Shown here: positions 8,840 to 16,713 of the stretch, piece after piece
How positions within the stretch are numbered: the stretch's first letter is position 1
How the letters are laid out: each line of letters begins with the position of its first letter
The notes under the pieces: generated by a model
Database searches by the model: none
The model's input: the letters and a program-made list of their open reading frames with translations, nothing else
Told to the model about the DNA's origin: nothing
Source: Tessaracoccus aquimaris
GTDB lineage: Bacteria; Actinomycetota; Actinomycetes; Propionibacteriales; Propionibacteriaceae
Assembly (NCBI RefSeq): GCF_001997345.1
Contig: NZ_CP019606.1
Coordinates: forward strand, 3,870,700 to 3,934,699
Direction of reading: 5' to 3'
DNA: 64,000 nt
Made by a program: the position numbers and the translations under genes

Positions 8840-9618
8840 CGGCCGCGATGCTTGCGGCCGTCGCGGCGCTGCTCCTGATCGGGGCCCCGCCTCACGCGCG
8901 GCTCGTGGCGCGTCGCCGCACCCGGGGCGCCAGGCGGCCTCTCCCGTGGCGGGTCCTCCCCGCCGCGGCGCTCCTGGTGGGTGTCGTGGCCCTCCTCGCG
9001 CCCGGGGCCCTCTGGTGGATCCTCGCCGCCGCCATCTCGGGTGGCACCTGCGCGATCCTCGTGCGCGGACACCGGGCCCGCAGAGCCGAGCTTCGGCTCG
9101 CCAAGGAGTGTGCCAGGGCTGCACGGGTGCTCGCCTCGTTGATGGCGGTCGGGAAGATCCCGACCGCGGCGCTGCTCGACGCCGCCGAGGACTGCCCCGT
9201 GCTCGGCCAAGCGGCGCAGGCCGTCCGACTCGGCGGCGACGTCGCGGGCGAACTCGACCGTGCCTCCGGGCGCCGTGGGCTTGAGCCGCTGCGTTCCATC
9301 GGGGCGGCTTGGCGTCTCGCGGAGCGGACGGGTGCCCCGATGGCGGCGATCCTCGCGAGGGTCGCCGACGACCTGCGCCGCAGGCAGCAACTCGATGCCC
9401 TGATCGAGGCCGAACTTGCCGCAGCAAGGGCGAGCGGGCACATCATGGCGGCGCTGCCCTTCCTGGCAGTCGGGCTGGGGTTCGCGGTCGGCGTCAACTC
9501 GCTGCGGTTCCTCACCGGGGACCCGTTGGGCAGGGTGCTGCTCGTGGTCGGCGTCTCCATGACCGCCGCCGGGGTGCTCTGGATCGATGCGCTGGCCCGT
9601 CCGCGGAGGAAGAGGTGA
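8836..9618 (+). CDS. tadB: TadB-like inner-membrane platform protein
   Basis: A 260-residue type II/IV secretion system F-domain protein. Hydrophobic segments lie near 1-17, 38-75, 205-228 and 232-254, with a basic cytoplasmic loop between. The core ALLDAAEDCPVLGQAAQAV and LRSIGAAWRLAERTGAP is typical of the F domain. Starts at ATGA overlapping the tadA stop and ends at GTGA overlapping tadC. It should form the membrane platform that TadA acts on. Confidence 0.87.
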   Translation: MTAAMLAAVAALLLIGAPPHARLVARRRTRGARRPLPWRVLPAAALLVGVVALLAPGALWWILAAAISGGTCAILVRGHRARRAELRLAKECARAARVLASLMAVGKIPTAALLDAAEDCPVLGQAAQAVRLGGDVAGELDRASGRRGLEPLRSIGAAWRLAERTGAPMAAILARVADDLRRRQQLDALIEAELAAARASGHIMAALPFLAVGLGFAVGVNSLRFLTGDPLGRVLLVVGVSMTAAGVLWIDALARPRRKR

Positions 9619-10340
9619 CCGGGGCGGTCCCGCTGGCCGCGCTGACGGCCGCGCTAGGGATGGCTCTGCTGCTGTCGAGTCCCGGCGCGGCACTTGGACG
9701 GTTACGCACGCCGGCCCGGCCGGCGGGCGCGCCACCGGGTCGCGACCCGCTCGGGGTGCCACGGCGACGGCTGATCGCGATCGCGCTGGCGTGTCTGGTC
9801 CTGGTGCTGGTGCCCGGCGTCGCAGCCGTCCCTCTTGCGGTCCTGTTCGGGGGCGCCGCGTTCGTGCTACTCGGGCGGCTCCCCGCCAGGGCGAGCCGTC
9901 CTGCCCCGGCCGCTCAGGTCGCAGAGACCCTCGAGTTCCTGGCCGTCTGCCTCGACGTCGGGCGGCCCATGTCCCAGGCCGTCGCTGCGGTCGCGGAGGC
10001 GTCGCCGGAGCCTAGCCGAGTACTGCTGCGCCAGGTCGGGGCGCACCTCGCGCTGGGGAGGGCGGGGCCGGACGCTTGGGAGGAACTGCGCCACGATCCG
10101 GTGTGGGGGAGCGTGGCCGTCGACGTCGCCCGGGCCGAGCGCTCAGGCACACCGGTCGCGGCATTGCTGCGCGTCCACGCCGACGACGCCCGCCGCGAGT
10201 CACGCGATGCGGCCGTGAAGGCGGCCCGCACGGTGGGGGTCCGCTCCGTGATGCCTCTGATGCTGTGCTTCCTTCCAGCCTTCATCCTGGTCGGCGTCGT
10301 CCCCATCATCGCCGGGCTGCTGCGCGGCTTCTTCGGCTGA
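9615..10340 (+). CDS. tadC: TadC-like inner-membrane platform protein
   Basis: A 241-residue F-domain protein starting at GTG 9615, which overlaps the tadB stop (GTGA). Two N-terminal hydrophobic stretches are followed by the F domain (ETLEFLAVCLDVGRPMSQAV, VDVARAERSGTPVAALL) and a C-terminal hydrophobic pair (MPLMLCFLPAFILVGVVPIIAGLL). TadB and TadC together usually make the heteromeric platform. Last gene of the first pilus transcript. Confidence 0.87.
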   Translation: MTGAVPLAALTAALGMALLLSSPGAALGRLRTPARPAGAPPGRDPLGVPRRRLIAIALACLVLVLVPGVAAVPLAVLFGGAAFVLLGRLPARASRPAPAAQVAETLEFLAVCLDVGRPMSQAVAAVAEASPEPSRVLLRQVGAHLALGRAGPDAWEELRHDPVWGSVAVDVARAERSGTPVAALLRVHADDARRESRDAAVKAARTVGVRSVMPLMLCFLPAFILVGVVPIIAGLLRGFFG

Positions 10341-10376
10341 GATCTGGCTGTCTGAGCGGCCTGGCAGAGTTGGTGC

Positions 10377-12623
10377 GTGAACTACGAGTGGGTGCTGTCC
10401 GGCCGGGAGGTGGCGGCGACGGCGACGCGGGAGCCAAGCGTCGCCGTGGTCGCCGACTGGCCGGACTGGCTGCCCACTCAGGCCGCGGAGGCCATCGTCG
10501 CCTCGGGTGTCGAGCGGGCGTGGGCTCACCAGGTCGAGTTCGCCGAGCATCTGTTCAGGGGCAGGCACGCCATCGTCAGCACCCCGACCGGTTCGGGCAA
10601 GACGCTTGGCTACCTGTTGCCGATCCTCGCGGCGCAGCACGGACGGATCGGTTTCACCGTCGACTCGGCGCGTACCCGACTGACTGCGCCCCGGCACACG
10701 GCGCTGTACCTCGCGCCCACCAAGGCCCTCGCCCACGACCAGGCACGGGCGGCGGCGGCGCTTGGCCCGCGCGGTTGGCGGGTGGCGGCGCTGGACGGCG
10801 ATTCCGACGTCGCCGAGCGCCGGTTCGCCCGGGAGCATGCCTCGTTCATCCTCACCAATCCCGACATGCTGCACTTCTCGGTGCTCCCCAACCACGAGCG
10901 CTGGGCGTCATTCCTGGGGTCGCTGCGCTACATCGTCATCGATGAGGCGCACCGGTACCAGGGGATGTTCGGGGCACACGTCGCACAGGTGGTGCGGCGG
11001 CTGCGTCGGCTGGCCGCGCTTCACGGTGCCGAGCCGGTGGTTGCGCTGTCGTCGGCCACCGCGCCCAACGCGGCCGAGTTCGCGGCGACGCTGATCGGCG
11101 CGGAGGCCGTCGAATCGGTCAGCGGGGACACCTCGCCCGCAGGTCGCCGCACGGTCGCGCTCTGGCGCCCCTCCGGGTCGCTGCGCACCGACACGGCCCG
11201 ACTGCTCGCCGGGCTGTCCGACCGGGGAGCCCAGACGATTGCCTTCGTCGCGTCGCGCCAGGGTGCCGAACTCGTGTCGATCGCGGCACAGGAGCAGGCC
11301 TCCGATCCGGCGCGGATCGCCTCCTACCGGGGCGGCTACCTCGCGGCCGACCGGCGAGAACTGGAGGCGGGGCTGCACTCGGGGCAGTTGCGCGGACTCG
11401 CCAGCACCAACGCGTTGGAACTGGGCGTCGACATCGCCGGGATGGATGCCGTCCTGGTGTCCGGATATCCGGGGAAGTTGGCGTCGTTCTGGCAGCAGGC
11501 GGGGCGCGCGGGCAGGCGGGGCCAGGACGCCCTCGTGGTGCTGCTCGCCAGCGAGAATCCGCTCGACGCCTACCTGATGGAGCACCCAGAGTTGGTGTTC
11601 GAGGTCCCCGTGGAACGGGCCGTGCTGCACCCCGACAACCCGAGGGTGCTCGGCCTGCACCTGGCGGCCGCGGCGCAGGAGTCGCCGCTTCGCGACTCTG
11701 ACGACCGCTGGTTCGGCCCGGCGACGGCGGCGACGGCAGCGGCGCTCGTCGGCCAGGGGGTGCTCCGCGACCGCAACGGCAGGTACTTCTGGACCAGGCC
11801 GGATCGCGCCGTGGACTTCATCAACCTCAGGTCGATCGGCGAGCGCCCCCTCGACATCATCGAGCGGGACACGGGCCGGGTCCTCGGGGTGGTGGACATG
11901 GCCGCCGTCGACCGCACCGTGCACCCCGGCGCCGTCTATCTGCACCAGGGGGAGTCCTTCCTCGTGGATCACCTCGACGTCGAGGAGCACCAGGCGTTGG
12001 TGGTCGCCGGTCGACCCCGCTACTACACGCAGCCGCAGTCCACCTTCGACATCCAGATCGTCCGGGAGGCGGAGCACCGCCGGATGGGCATCACGCGGCT
12101 GTGCCGCGGGGAGGTGCGCCTCGACTCCCAGGTGCTCGGCTACCTGCGTCGCGACGAGGTCACCCATGAGGTGTGGGACTCGACCCCGCTGGAGATGCCC
12201 CGCCGACGGCTGACGACACAGGCGGTGTGGTGGACGGTCCCTGCGTCGTTGGCCAAGAGGCTCGGGTGGGAGGAGCTGCGCATGGGTGCCGCGGCGCACG
12301 CCATGGAGCACACGGCGATCGGGCTGTTGCCCGCCTTCGCGCCCTGTGACCGGTGGGACATCGGCGGTGTGAGCACGGCGCTTCATCCCGATACCGGCCT
12401 GGCCACGATCTTCGTCCACGACGGCATGGAGGGCGGGGCGGGCTTCGCCTATCGCGGGTACGAGGAGGCCGAGCAGTGGCTGCGGGCGACCCTGGAGCGG
12501 CTCACCCGGTGCGGCTGCACCGACGGCTGCCCGGCGTGTGTCGTCTCACCTAAATGCGGCAACGCGAACCAGGTTCTGAACAAGGCCGATGCCGCCGAGC
12601 TGCTTGCCTTGCTGCTCGACTGA
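10377..12623 (+). CDS. DEAH-box helicase with C-terminal DUF1998 zinc domain (MrfA/YprA-like)
   Basis: A 748-residue superfamily 2 helicase starting at GTG 10377. Motifs in order: TGSGKT (71-76), DEAH (189-192), SAT (226-228), the superfamily motif VI QQAGRAGRRGQ, then a DUF1998 domain ending in a cysteine cluster C712, C714, C718, C721, C727. Close relatives are Bacillus MrfA (YprA), which acts in mitomycin lesion repair, and the 'helicase/secretion neighbourhood' helicase of actinobacteria. No MrfB-type exonuclease gene is adjacent. It separates the Tad motor genes from the pilin genes, as in other actinobacteria; a functional link is not shown. Confidence 0.92.
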   Translation: MNYEWVLSGREVAATATREPSVAVVADWPDWLPTQAAEAIVASGVERAWAHQVEFAEHLFRGRHAIVSTPTGSGKTLGYLLPILAAQHGRIGFTVDSARTRLTAPRHTALYLAPTKALAHDQARAAAALGPRGWRVAALDGDSDVAERRFAREHASFILTNPDMLHFSVLPNHERWASFLGSLRYIVIDEAHRYQGMFGAHVAQVVRRLRRLAALHGAEPVVALSSATAPNAAEFAATLIGAEAVESVSGDTSPAGRRTVALWRPSGSLRTDTARLLAGLSDRGAQTIAFVASRQGAELVSIAAQEQASDPARIASYRGGYLAADRRELEAGLHSGQLRGLASTNALELGVDIAGMDAVLVSGYPGKLASFWQQAGRAGRRGQDALVVLLASENPLDAYLMEHPELVFEVPVERAVLHPDNPRVLGLHLAAAAQESPLRDSDDRWFGPATAATAAALVGQGVLRDRNGRYFWTRPDRAVDFINLRSIGERPLDIIERDTGRVLGVVDMAAVDRTVHPGAVYLHQGESFLVDHLDVEEHQALVVAGRPRYYTQPQSTFDIQIVREAEHRRMGITRLCRGEVRLDSQVLGYLRRDEVTHEVWDSTPLEMPRRRLTTQAVWWTVPASLAKRLGWEELRMGAAAHAMEHTAIGLLPAFAPCDRWDIGGVSTALHPDTGLATIFVHDGMEGGAGFAYRGYEEAEQWLRATLERLTRCGCTDGCPACVVSPKCGNANQVLNKADAAELLALLLD

Positions 12624-12634
12624 TTCGGCTGTCC

Positions 12635-12651
12635 ACAACACCCGGTGTTGT
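12635..12651. terminator. Hairpin ACAACACC-C-GGTGTTGT after the helicase gene
   Basis: A perfect 8-bp inverted repeat 12 bp after the helicase stop. There is no T tract, so it may be a factor-dependent terminator or an operator for the pilin operon that starts at 12760. Confidence 0.4.
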
Positions 12652-12759
12652 CCGTGCCGGGCCGTCCACACGGCGGGTGGAGGTGGCATCGGGGTGGTGG
12701 TTTGGCGGATGAAAGGGGTGTCCGGCTGAACCGCAGCTGGCAACCGAAAGGAACCGGCC

Positions 12760-12960
12760 ATGTCCACCCTTGTCACCCGGCAGCGTCCGCTGCGTCGGCT
12801 CGCCCAGCGCGGCCTCACCACCGTCGAGTACGCGATCGGCCTGTTGGCCGCGGCGGCCGTCGCGCTGGTGCTGCTGCGCATCTTCAACGACAACACCTTC
12901 TTCAAGACCATGTTCGACTGGGTCATCGACATCTTCGGCAAGGTCGCCGGAGGCCTCTGA
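12760..12960 (+). CDS. Flp-type pilin-like protein (DUF4244)
   Basis: A 66-residue protein: basic leader (RQRPLRRLAQRG), then TTVEYAIG and a long hydrophobic helix ending before a short amphipathic tail. The G-x4-E spacing at LTTVEYA is the Flp/type IV pilin processing signature, so cleavage after the glycine of QRG is expected. Preceded by GAAAGGAA at 7 nt. It is the likely major pilin exported by the TadABC machine encoded just upstream. Confidence 0.85.
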   Translation: MSTLVTRQRPLRRLAQRGLTTVEYAIGLLAAAAVALVLLRIFNDNTFFKTMFDWVIDIFGKVAGGL

Positions 12961-13340
12961 TGCCCGGCAGGGGCCCGGGCGGCCGTGCTTGCCCGCGGCC
13001 CCGCCGCCGGCAGCGGGGCATGGTCACCGTCGAGTTGGCCATCGGCTGCATCACGGCGGTGCTCGTCACCGCCTGCCTCGTCTCCCTCGCGATGTTGGGC
13101 GTCGCGCAGAGCGCCTGCGCCGAGTCGAGCGCCCAACTCGCCCGGCAGAGCGCCCGTGGCGACGACGCCGCGGTCGCCGCCGCCCGGTCCCGGGCACCCG
13201 AGGGTGCCCGGGTCAGCATCGACAGGGGCGAGGACGGCGTGACGGCCGAGGTGCGGGTGACGGTCCCGGTCCTCGGCGTCGGCGGCGTCACCGTTGGCGC
13301 CAGGTCCTGGGCCGCCTACGAGCCGGGGCAGGGGCCGTGA
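12960..13340 (+). CDS. TadE-like pseudopilin
   Basis: A 126-residue protein whose ATG shares one base with the pilin stop (TGATG). The basic N terminus ends in QRGMVTVELAIG, a TadE signature with the conserved Glu, followed by one transmembrane helix and an extracytoplasmic domain. Likely a minor pilin or assembly factor. The next gene starts inside its stop. Confidence 0.83.
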   Translation: MPGRGPGGRACPRPRRRQRGMVTVELAIGCITAVLVTACLVSLAMLGVAQSACAESSAQLARQSARGDDAAVAAARSRAPEGARVSIDRGEDGVTAEVRVTVPVLGVGGVTVGARSWAAYEPGQGP

Positions 13341-13708
13341 ACAACGCAGCACGAGGTGAGCAGCGCGGCAGCGCAGGCGCGGTCCTGACCGTCGGCATCG
13401 CGCTGGCGACCGCTGGGGTCTTCGTCGTGGCGATGGTCCTGATCCACTGGTTCGCGATCTCCCGCCAGGCGGAGCAGGCCGCCGAACTCGCCGCCCTCGC
13501 GGCGGTCGGAGCGGCATCGATGGGCGAGGAGCCCTGCCAGGCGGCATCCGAGGCCGCCTCCCGCAACGAGGTCTCCGTCGCTGACTGCATCGTGCGGGGC
13601 GAGGGGCGGCATGTGGTGGTGGAGGTCAGCGTGCATGCCGACCTCACGCCGACGCTCCCGGGTGTGCCGGGCAGTCTCACGCGCCGGGCGACCGCGGCGA
13701 CCTTCTGA
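13337..13708 (+). CDS. Helicase/secretion-neighbourhood TadE-like protein
   Basis: A 123-residue protein starting at GTG 13337 (GTGA overlap). It has the Tad leader EQRGSAGAVLTVGIA, one hydrophobic helix, then a small domain with two cysteines (EEPCQAA and VADCIVRG) that could form a disulfide outside the cell. It closes the pilus locus. Family assignment rests on position and leader type. Confidence 0.8.
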   Translation: MNNAARGEQRGSAGAVLTVGIALATAGVFVVAMVLIHWFAISRQAEQAAELAALAAVGAASMGEEPCQAASEAASRNEVSVADCIVRGEGRHVVVEVSVHADLTPTLPGVPGSLTRRATAATF

Positions 13709-14472
13709 TGGCTCGCCGCCGCGGACGGCCCGCCCGCGGAGGCCGTGACGGACGGTGGTGAGCCTGCGCTGGCGCTCCCTGGCCTCGGAGTGGGCTTGCG
13801 GGTGACACCGGCGAACGGTGACCGGCGGCCGGTGGCCTCGACGCGCTGCAGCAACTGTGGGGTGCCGATGCGGCGACATCGCCGGGCCGCAGGTCAGCGT
13901 GGAATCGGCACGTCGGCGCCCTGGTGTCGGAGGTTCGGAGTGCCCGGGTGTCGGAGGTTCGGAGTGCCCAGGTGTCGGAGGTTCGAAGTGTCCAGGTGCA
14001 GGAGGTTCGGCGCGCCCGGGTGTCGGCGGTTCGGAAGCGGAGGGGGCGGGTGGGGGTGGGGAATAGGGAGGGACGGTCATCGCGCGGCTGGCACGTCGTC
14101 TCCGAAGACCGGTCGCCGAGCGCATCTCCGTCGTGTCCCGCCCTGCGGTTCTCGGCTTGGGTTGGGGTTGGTTGGCAGCGCCTGCGGCTAAGACCTCGTG
14201 GGTGCCCGGCCGCCCGGTGGCTCGCGCCCGCTCCCCAGCGGCCTCTCTCTCGGGGCCCTGGCTCAACCGGAGGATCCGCACAAACATGCCGTCGCCCTCA
14301 CCCTGCAGACCTCTCGGCGGACGAGGCTCCTGGCGTCGCGCTTCGAGGGGAGGGGCCAGAGGTCGGGCGTTGACAAGCGTCGATGTCGCCGCCTCGACGG
14401 ATCCTTCGCGATGCGCCGCGCGAGGGGTTCTGGAACCGTAAGCTCTGCTCCACTTCGAGCGAGGAGGCGGCA
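13709..14472. other. 764-bp stretch without a supported gene
   Basis: No frame here has convincing codon use, a ribosome site or a recognisable domain. It holds the 24-bp tandem repeat at 13923-14042. A leftward frame crossing the repeat would encode a proline-rich leader (PPTPGHSE units), the sort seen in front of small actinobacterial membrane proteins. No membrane domain follows in any frame, so at most it is a remnant. Confidence 0.5.
13923..14042. repeat. Five tandem copies of a 24-bp repeat
   Basis: Units begin at 13923, 13947, 13971, 13995 and 14019. The first two differ by one base (GGTGTCGGAGGTTCGGAGTG plus CCCG or CCCA); the last three are diverged and the fifth is incomplete. The period equals eight codons, so the array can expand without changing frame. 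Confidence 0.85.
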
Positions 14473-15108
14473 ATGCCCTGGTTGGAGATCATCGGCTGGG
14501 TCGGTTCCGGCTTAGTGGTCTGGTCGTTGATGGTGGCGCGCGTGATCCGGTTCAGGTGGATGAACCTGGCGGGGTCGGCGATCGCCACGGTCTACAACGG
14601 CGTCATCGGCGTGTGGCCCTTCATGGCCATGAACGCCATCATCGCCGTCATCGACATCTACTGGCTGTTCCGGCTGTACCGCGAGAAGCACGACGCCGGG
14701 GTCTTCGACGTGGTCGAGGTCGGGGCAGACGACGCGTACCTGCGCCGGGTCCTCGACTTCCACGCGGACGACATCGCCGCCACCGCCCCGAACTTCCGCC
14801 CAGATGCGGTGTCGGCTGACTGCTCCAGTTGGCTGGTGGTCCGGGGCGACGAGACGGTCGGGGCCGTGCTTGTCACTCCGGGGGAGCCGGGCGAGGCCAA
14901 GGTGGAACTCGACTGGGTGACGCCCCGGTTCCGCGACTTCACTCCGGGGGAGTTCGTCCACTCGCGTTCGGGGATCTTCGCGGCGAAGGGGTACGAGCGC
15001 GTGGTCGTCGAGAACGCACCCGAGTCTGAGGCCGGCTACCTCAGCCGCGTGGGTTTCACGCGCGACGGTGCCCGCTGGGTGCGACCCGTGGTCGCCCCCG
15101 CAGCCTGA
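14473..15108 (+). CDS. Membrane protein with YgjV-like N-terminal half and GNAT-like C-terminal half
   Basis: A 211-residue protein. Residues 1-75 contain three hydrophobic helices (MPWLEIIGWVGSGLVVWSL, MNLAGSAIATVYNGVIGVW, MNAIIAVIDIYWLFRLY), the pattern of YgjV-type inner-membrane proteins. The remainder (DETVGAVLVTP, AAKGYERVVVENA, YLSRVGFTRD) resembles the acetyltransferase fold. The ATG at 14473 follows GAGGAGG. Substrate unknown; it stands alone between two gene-poor stretches. Confidence 0.72.
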   Translation: MPWLEIIGWVGSGLVVWSLMVARVIRFRWMNLAGSAIATVYNGVIGVWPFMAMNAIIAVIDIYWLFRLYREKHDAGVFDVVEVGADDAYLRRVLDFHADDIAATAPNFRPDAVSADCSSWLVVRGDETVGAVLVTPGEPGEAKVELDWVTPRFRDFTPGEFVHSRSGIFAAKGYERVVVENAPESEAGYLSRVGFTRDGARWVRPVVAPAA

Positions 15109-15556
15109 GCCCGCAGCCCGCGGGGGGCGCGCGACCGGCAGCCCGCGGGGGCGCGCGACCGAAGGATCCGCGCCAACCGTGGCCCGTCGGCGGCTGCATT
15201 CGCCGCTGGCGGCCGCGCCGACCGAACGACCCCGTCCCCGCGGACCACCGGTCCTGTGGCTCGGGGTGAGCGCGACTGTCGGCCCGTCGCCGCGCGTTGA
15301 GCGAGACGCTGCAACCTTGCCGCAGCGCGCGACGCCAACGGCGTCCGTCCGTCCGGTTGGCGCCGATCGAGGGCTTCGAGGGCCGCACCTCCCGCGGGGT
15401 GGCTGAGACCGGCCAGACACCGGCGGCCCGCCTCCGGCGCTGTTCGGCGGACACGGGTTTGCGCGCACGGGAGCAGGGTGTCGCCCGGCATGGGACTCGG
15501 AAGCGAAAGGGGCGGTCAGAGCAGTTCCGTCGGCGCCGTGGAACTAGGCTGAGGCC
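15109..15556. other. 448-bp intergenic stretch without a supported gene
   Basis: No coding frame with a domain or ribosome site was found. The first 50 bases hold a direct repeat (15113-15161). The rest is featureless GC-rich sequence up to the aldo-keto reductase start. Confidence 0.5.
15113..15161. repeat. Two adjacent direct repeats of 24-25 bp
   Basis: GCAGCCCGCGGGGGGCGCGC... at 15113-15137 and its neighbour at 15138-15161 differ only by one G in a G run. The array starts right after the stop of the preceding gene and contains the inverted core CCCGCGGG, so each unit can fold. Confidence 0.7.
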
Positions 15557-16606
15557 ATGACCTATGTTGCGGCGGAAGACCGCTATGAATCGATGCCGTA
15601 CCGGCGCCTGGGGACCTCAGGGCTGAAGCTCCCCGCCATCTCGCTCGGGTTCTGGCACAACTTCGGTGACGACAAGCCCGTCGAGACGCAGCGCGCCATC
15701 ATGCGTCGCGCGTTCGACAAGGGCGTGACGCACTTCGACCTCGCCAACAACTACGGGCCCCCCTACGGCGCCGCGGAGACCAACTTCGGCCGCATCATCG
15801 CGGAGGACTTCGCCCCCTACCGCAACGAGTTGGTGATCTCGTCGAAGGCCGGCTGGGACATGTGGCCCGGCCCGTACGGCTTCGGAGGGTCCCGCAAGTA
15901 CCTGCTGTCCTCGCTGGACGACTCGCTGCAGCGGATGGGCCTCGACTACGTCGACATCTTCTACCACCACCGCCCCGACCCGGAGACCCCGCTCGAGGAG
16001 ACCATGGCGGCCCTCGACCAGGCCATCCGGTCCGGCAAGGCGCTGTACGCTGGCATCTCGTCCTACTCGGCGGGCCTGACCTCGGAGGCGCAGGCGATCG
16101 CGCGGTCGCTCGGAACGCCGCTGATCATCCACCAACCGTCGTACTCCATCCTCAACAGGTGGATCGAGGACGGCGACCCCTCGCTGCTGCAGGCCTGCGC
16201 CGACAACGGGATGGGCGTCATCGCGTTCTCCCCGCTCGCCCAGGGCATGCTGACCGGCCGCTACCTCGACGGGATCCCGGAGGGTTCGCGCGCCACTCAG
16301 GGCAAGTCGCTGAGCACCGACCTGCTCTCTGACGAGAACATCGAGCACCTGCGCCAACTGAACGCGATCGCCGAGCGCAGGGGCCAGAGCCTCGCCGAGA
16401 TGGCCATCGCCTGGGCGCTGCGCGACCAGGGCGCCGCATCCGTGACCTCGGTGGTGCTCGGCGCCTCGTCTGTCGCCCAACTCGACGACAACCTCGGAGG
16501 CCTGAAGAACCTCGAGTTCAGCGCCGAGGAACTCGCGACGATCGACCAGCACGGCGGCGTGCAGGGCATCAACCTCTGGCAGGGGGCGACCGACTCGGTC
16601 AAGTGA
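15557..16606 (+). CDS. Aldo/keto reductase of the YghZ/MgrA type
   Basis: NADPH-dependent aldehyde reductase, probably acting on methylglyoxal or L-glyceraldehyde 3-phosphate. The 349-residue (beta/alpha)8 protein has the tetrad Asp61 and Tyr66 (FDLANNYG), Lys97 (SSKAG) and His137/His138 (FYHHRPD). The insert GWDMWPGPYGFGGSRKYLL is characteristic of YghZ relatives. Complete and monocistronic, followed by a strong hairpin. Confidence 0.93.
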   Translation: MTYVAAEDRYESMPYRRLGTSGLKLPAISLGFWHNFGDDKPVETQRAIMRRAFDKGVTHFDLANNYGPPYGAAETNFGRIIAEDFAPYRNELVISSKAGWDMWPGPYGFGGSRKYLLSSLDDSLQRMGLDYVDIFYHHRPDPETPLEETMAALDQAIRSGKALYAGISSYSAGLTSEAQAIARSLGTPLIIHQPSYSILNRWIEDGDPSLLQACADNGMGVIAFSPLAQGMLTGRYLDGIPEGSRATQGKSLSTDLLSDENIEHLRQLNAIAERRGQSLAEMAIAWALRDQGAASVTSVVLGASSVAQLDDNLGGLKNLEFSAEELATIDQHGGVQGINLWQGATDSVK

Positions 16607-16630
16607 GCCGCCTGCCCATGGCAGTGAGAT

Positions 16631-16660
16631 CCGGCCCCCGGTGCCGTTACCGGGGGCCGG
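16631..16660. terminator. Strong hairpin after the aldo-keto reductase gene
   Basis: CCGGCCCCCGGT and its perfect complement ACCGGGGGCCGG enclose a six-base loop (12-bp stem). It lies 25 bp after the stop. There is no T run, as is common in very GC-rich actinobacteria. Confidence 0.75.
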
Positions 16661-16713
16661 CTGCTCCGCGCTGAGGGCAGGGGACGGCGGCGCACTCGGC
16701 CTAGGATGACGGG

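Noticed and set aside
13316..14473. A 385-codon leftward frame covering the TadE-like gene and the 24-bp repeats
   Set aside because: No ribosome site, no domain, and it overlaps supported pilus genes. Only the proline-rich part near the repeat could be a gene remnant.
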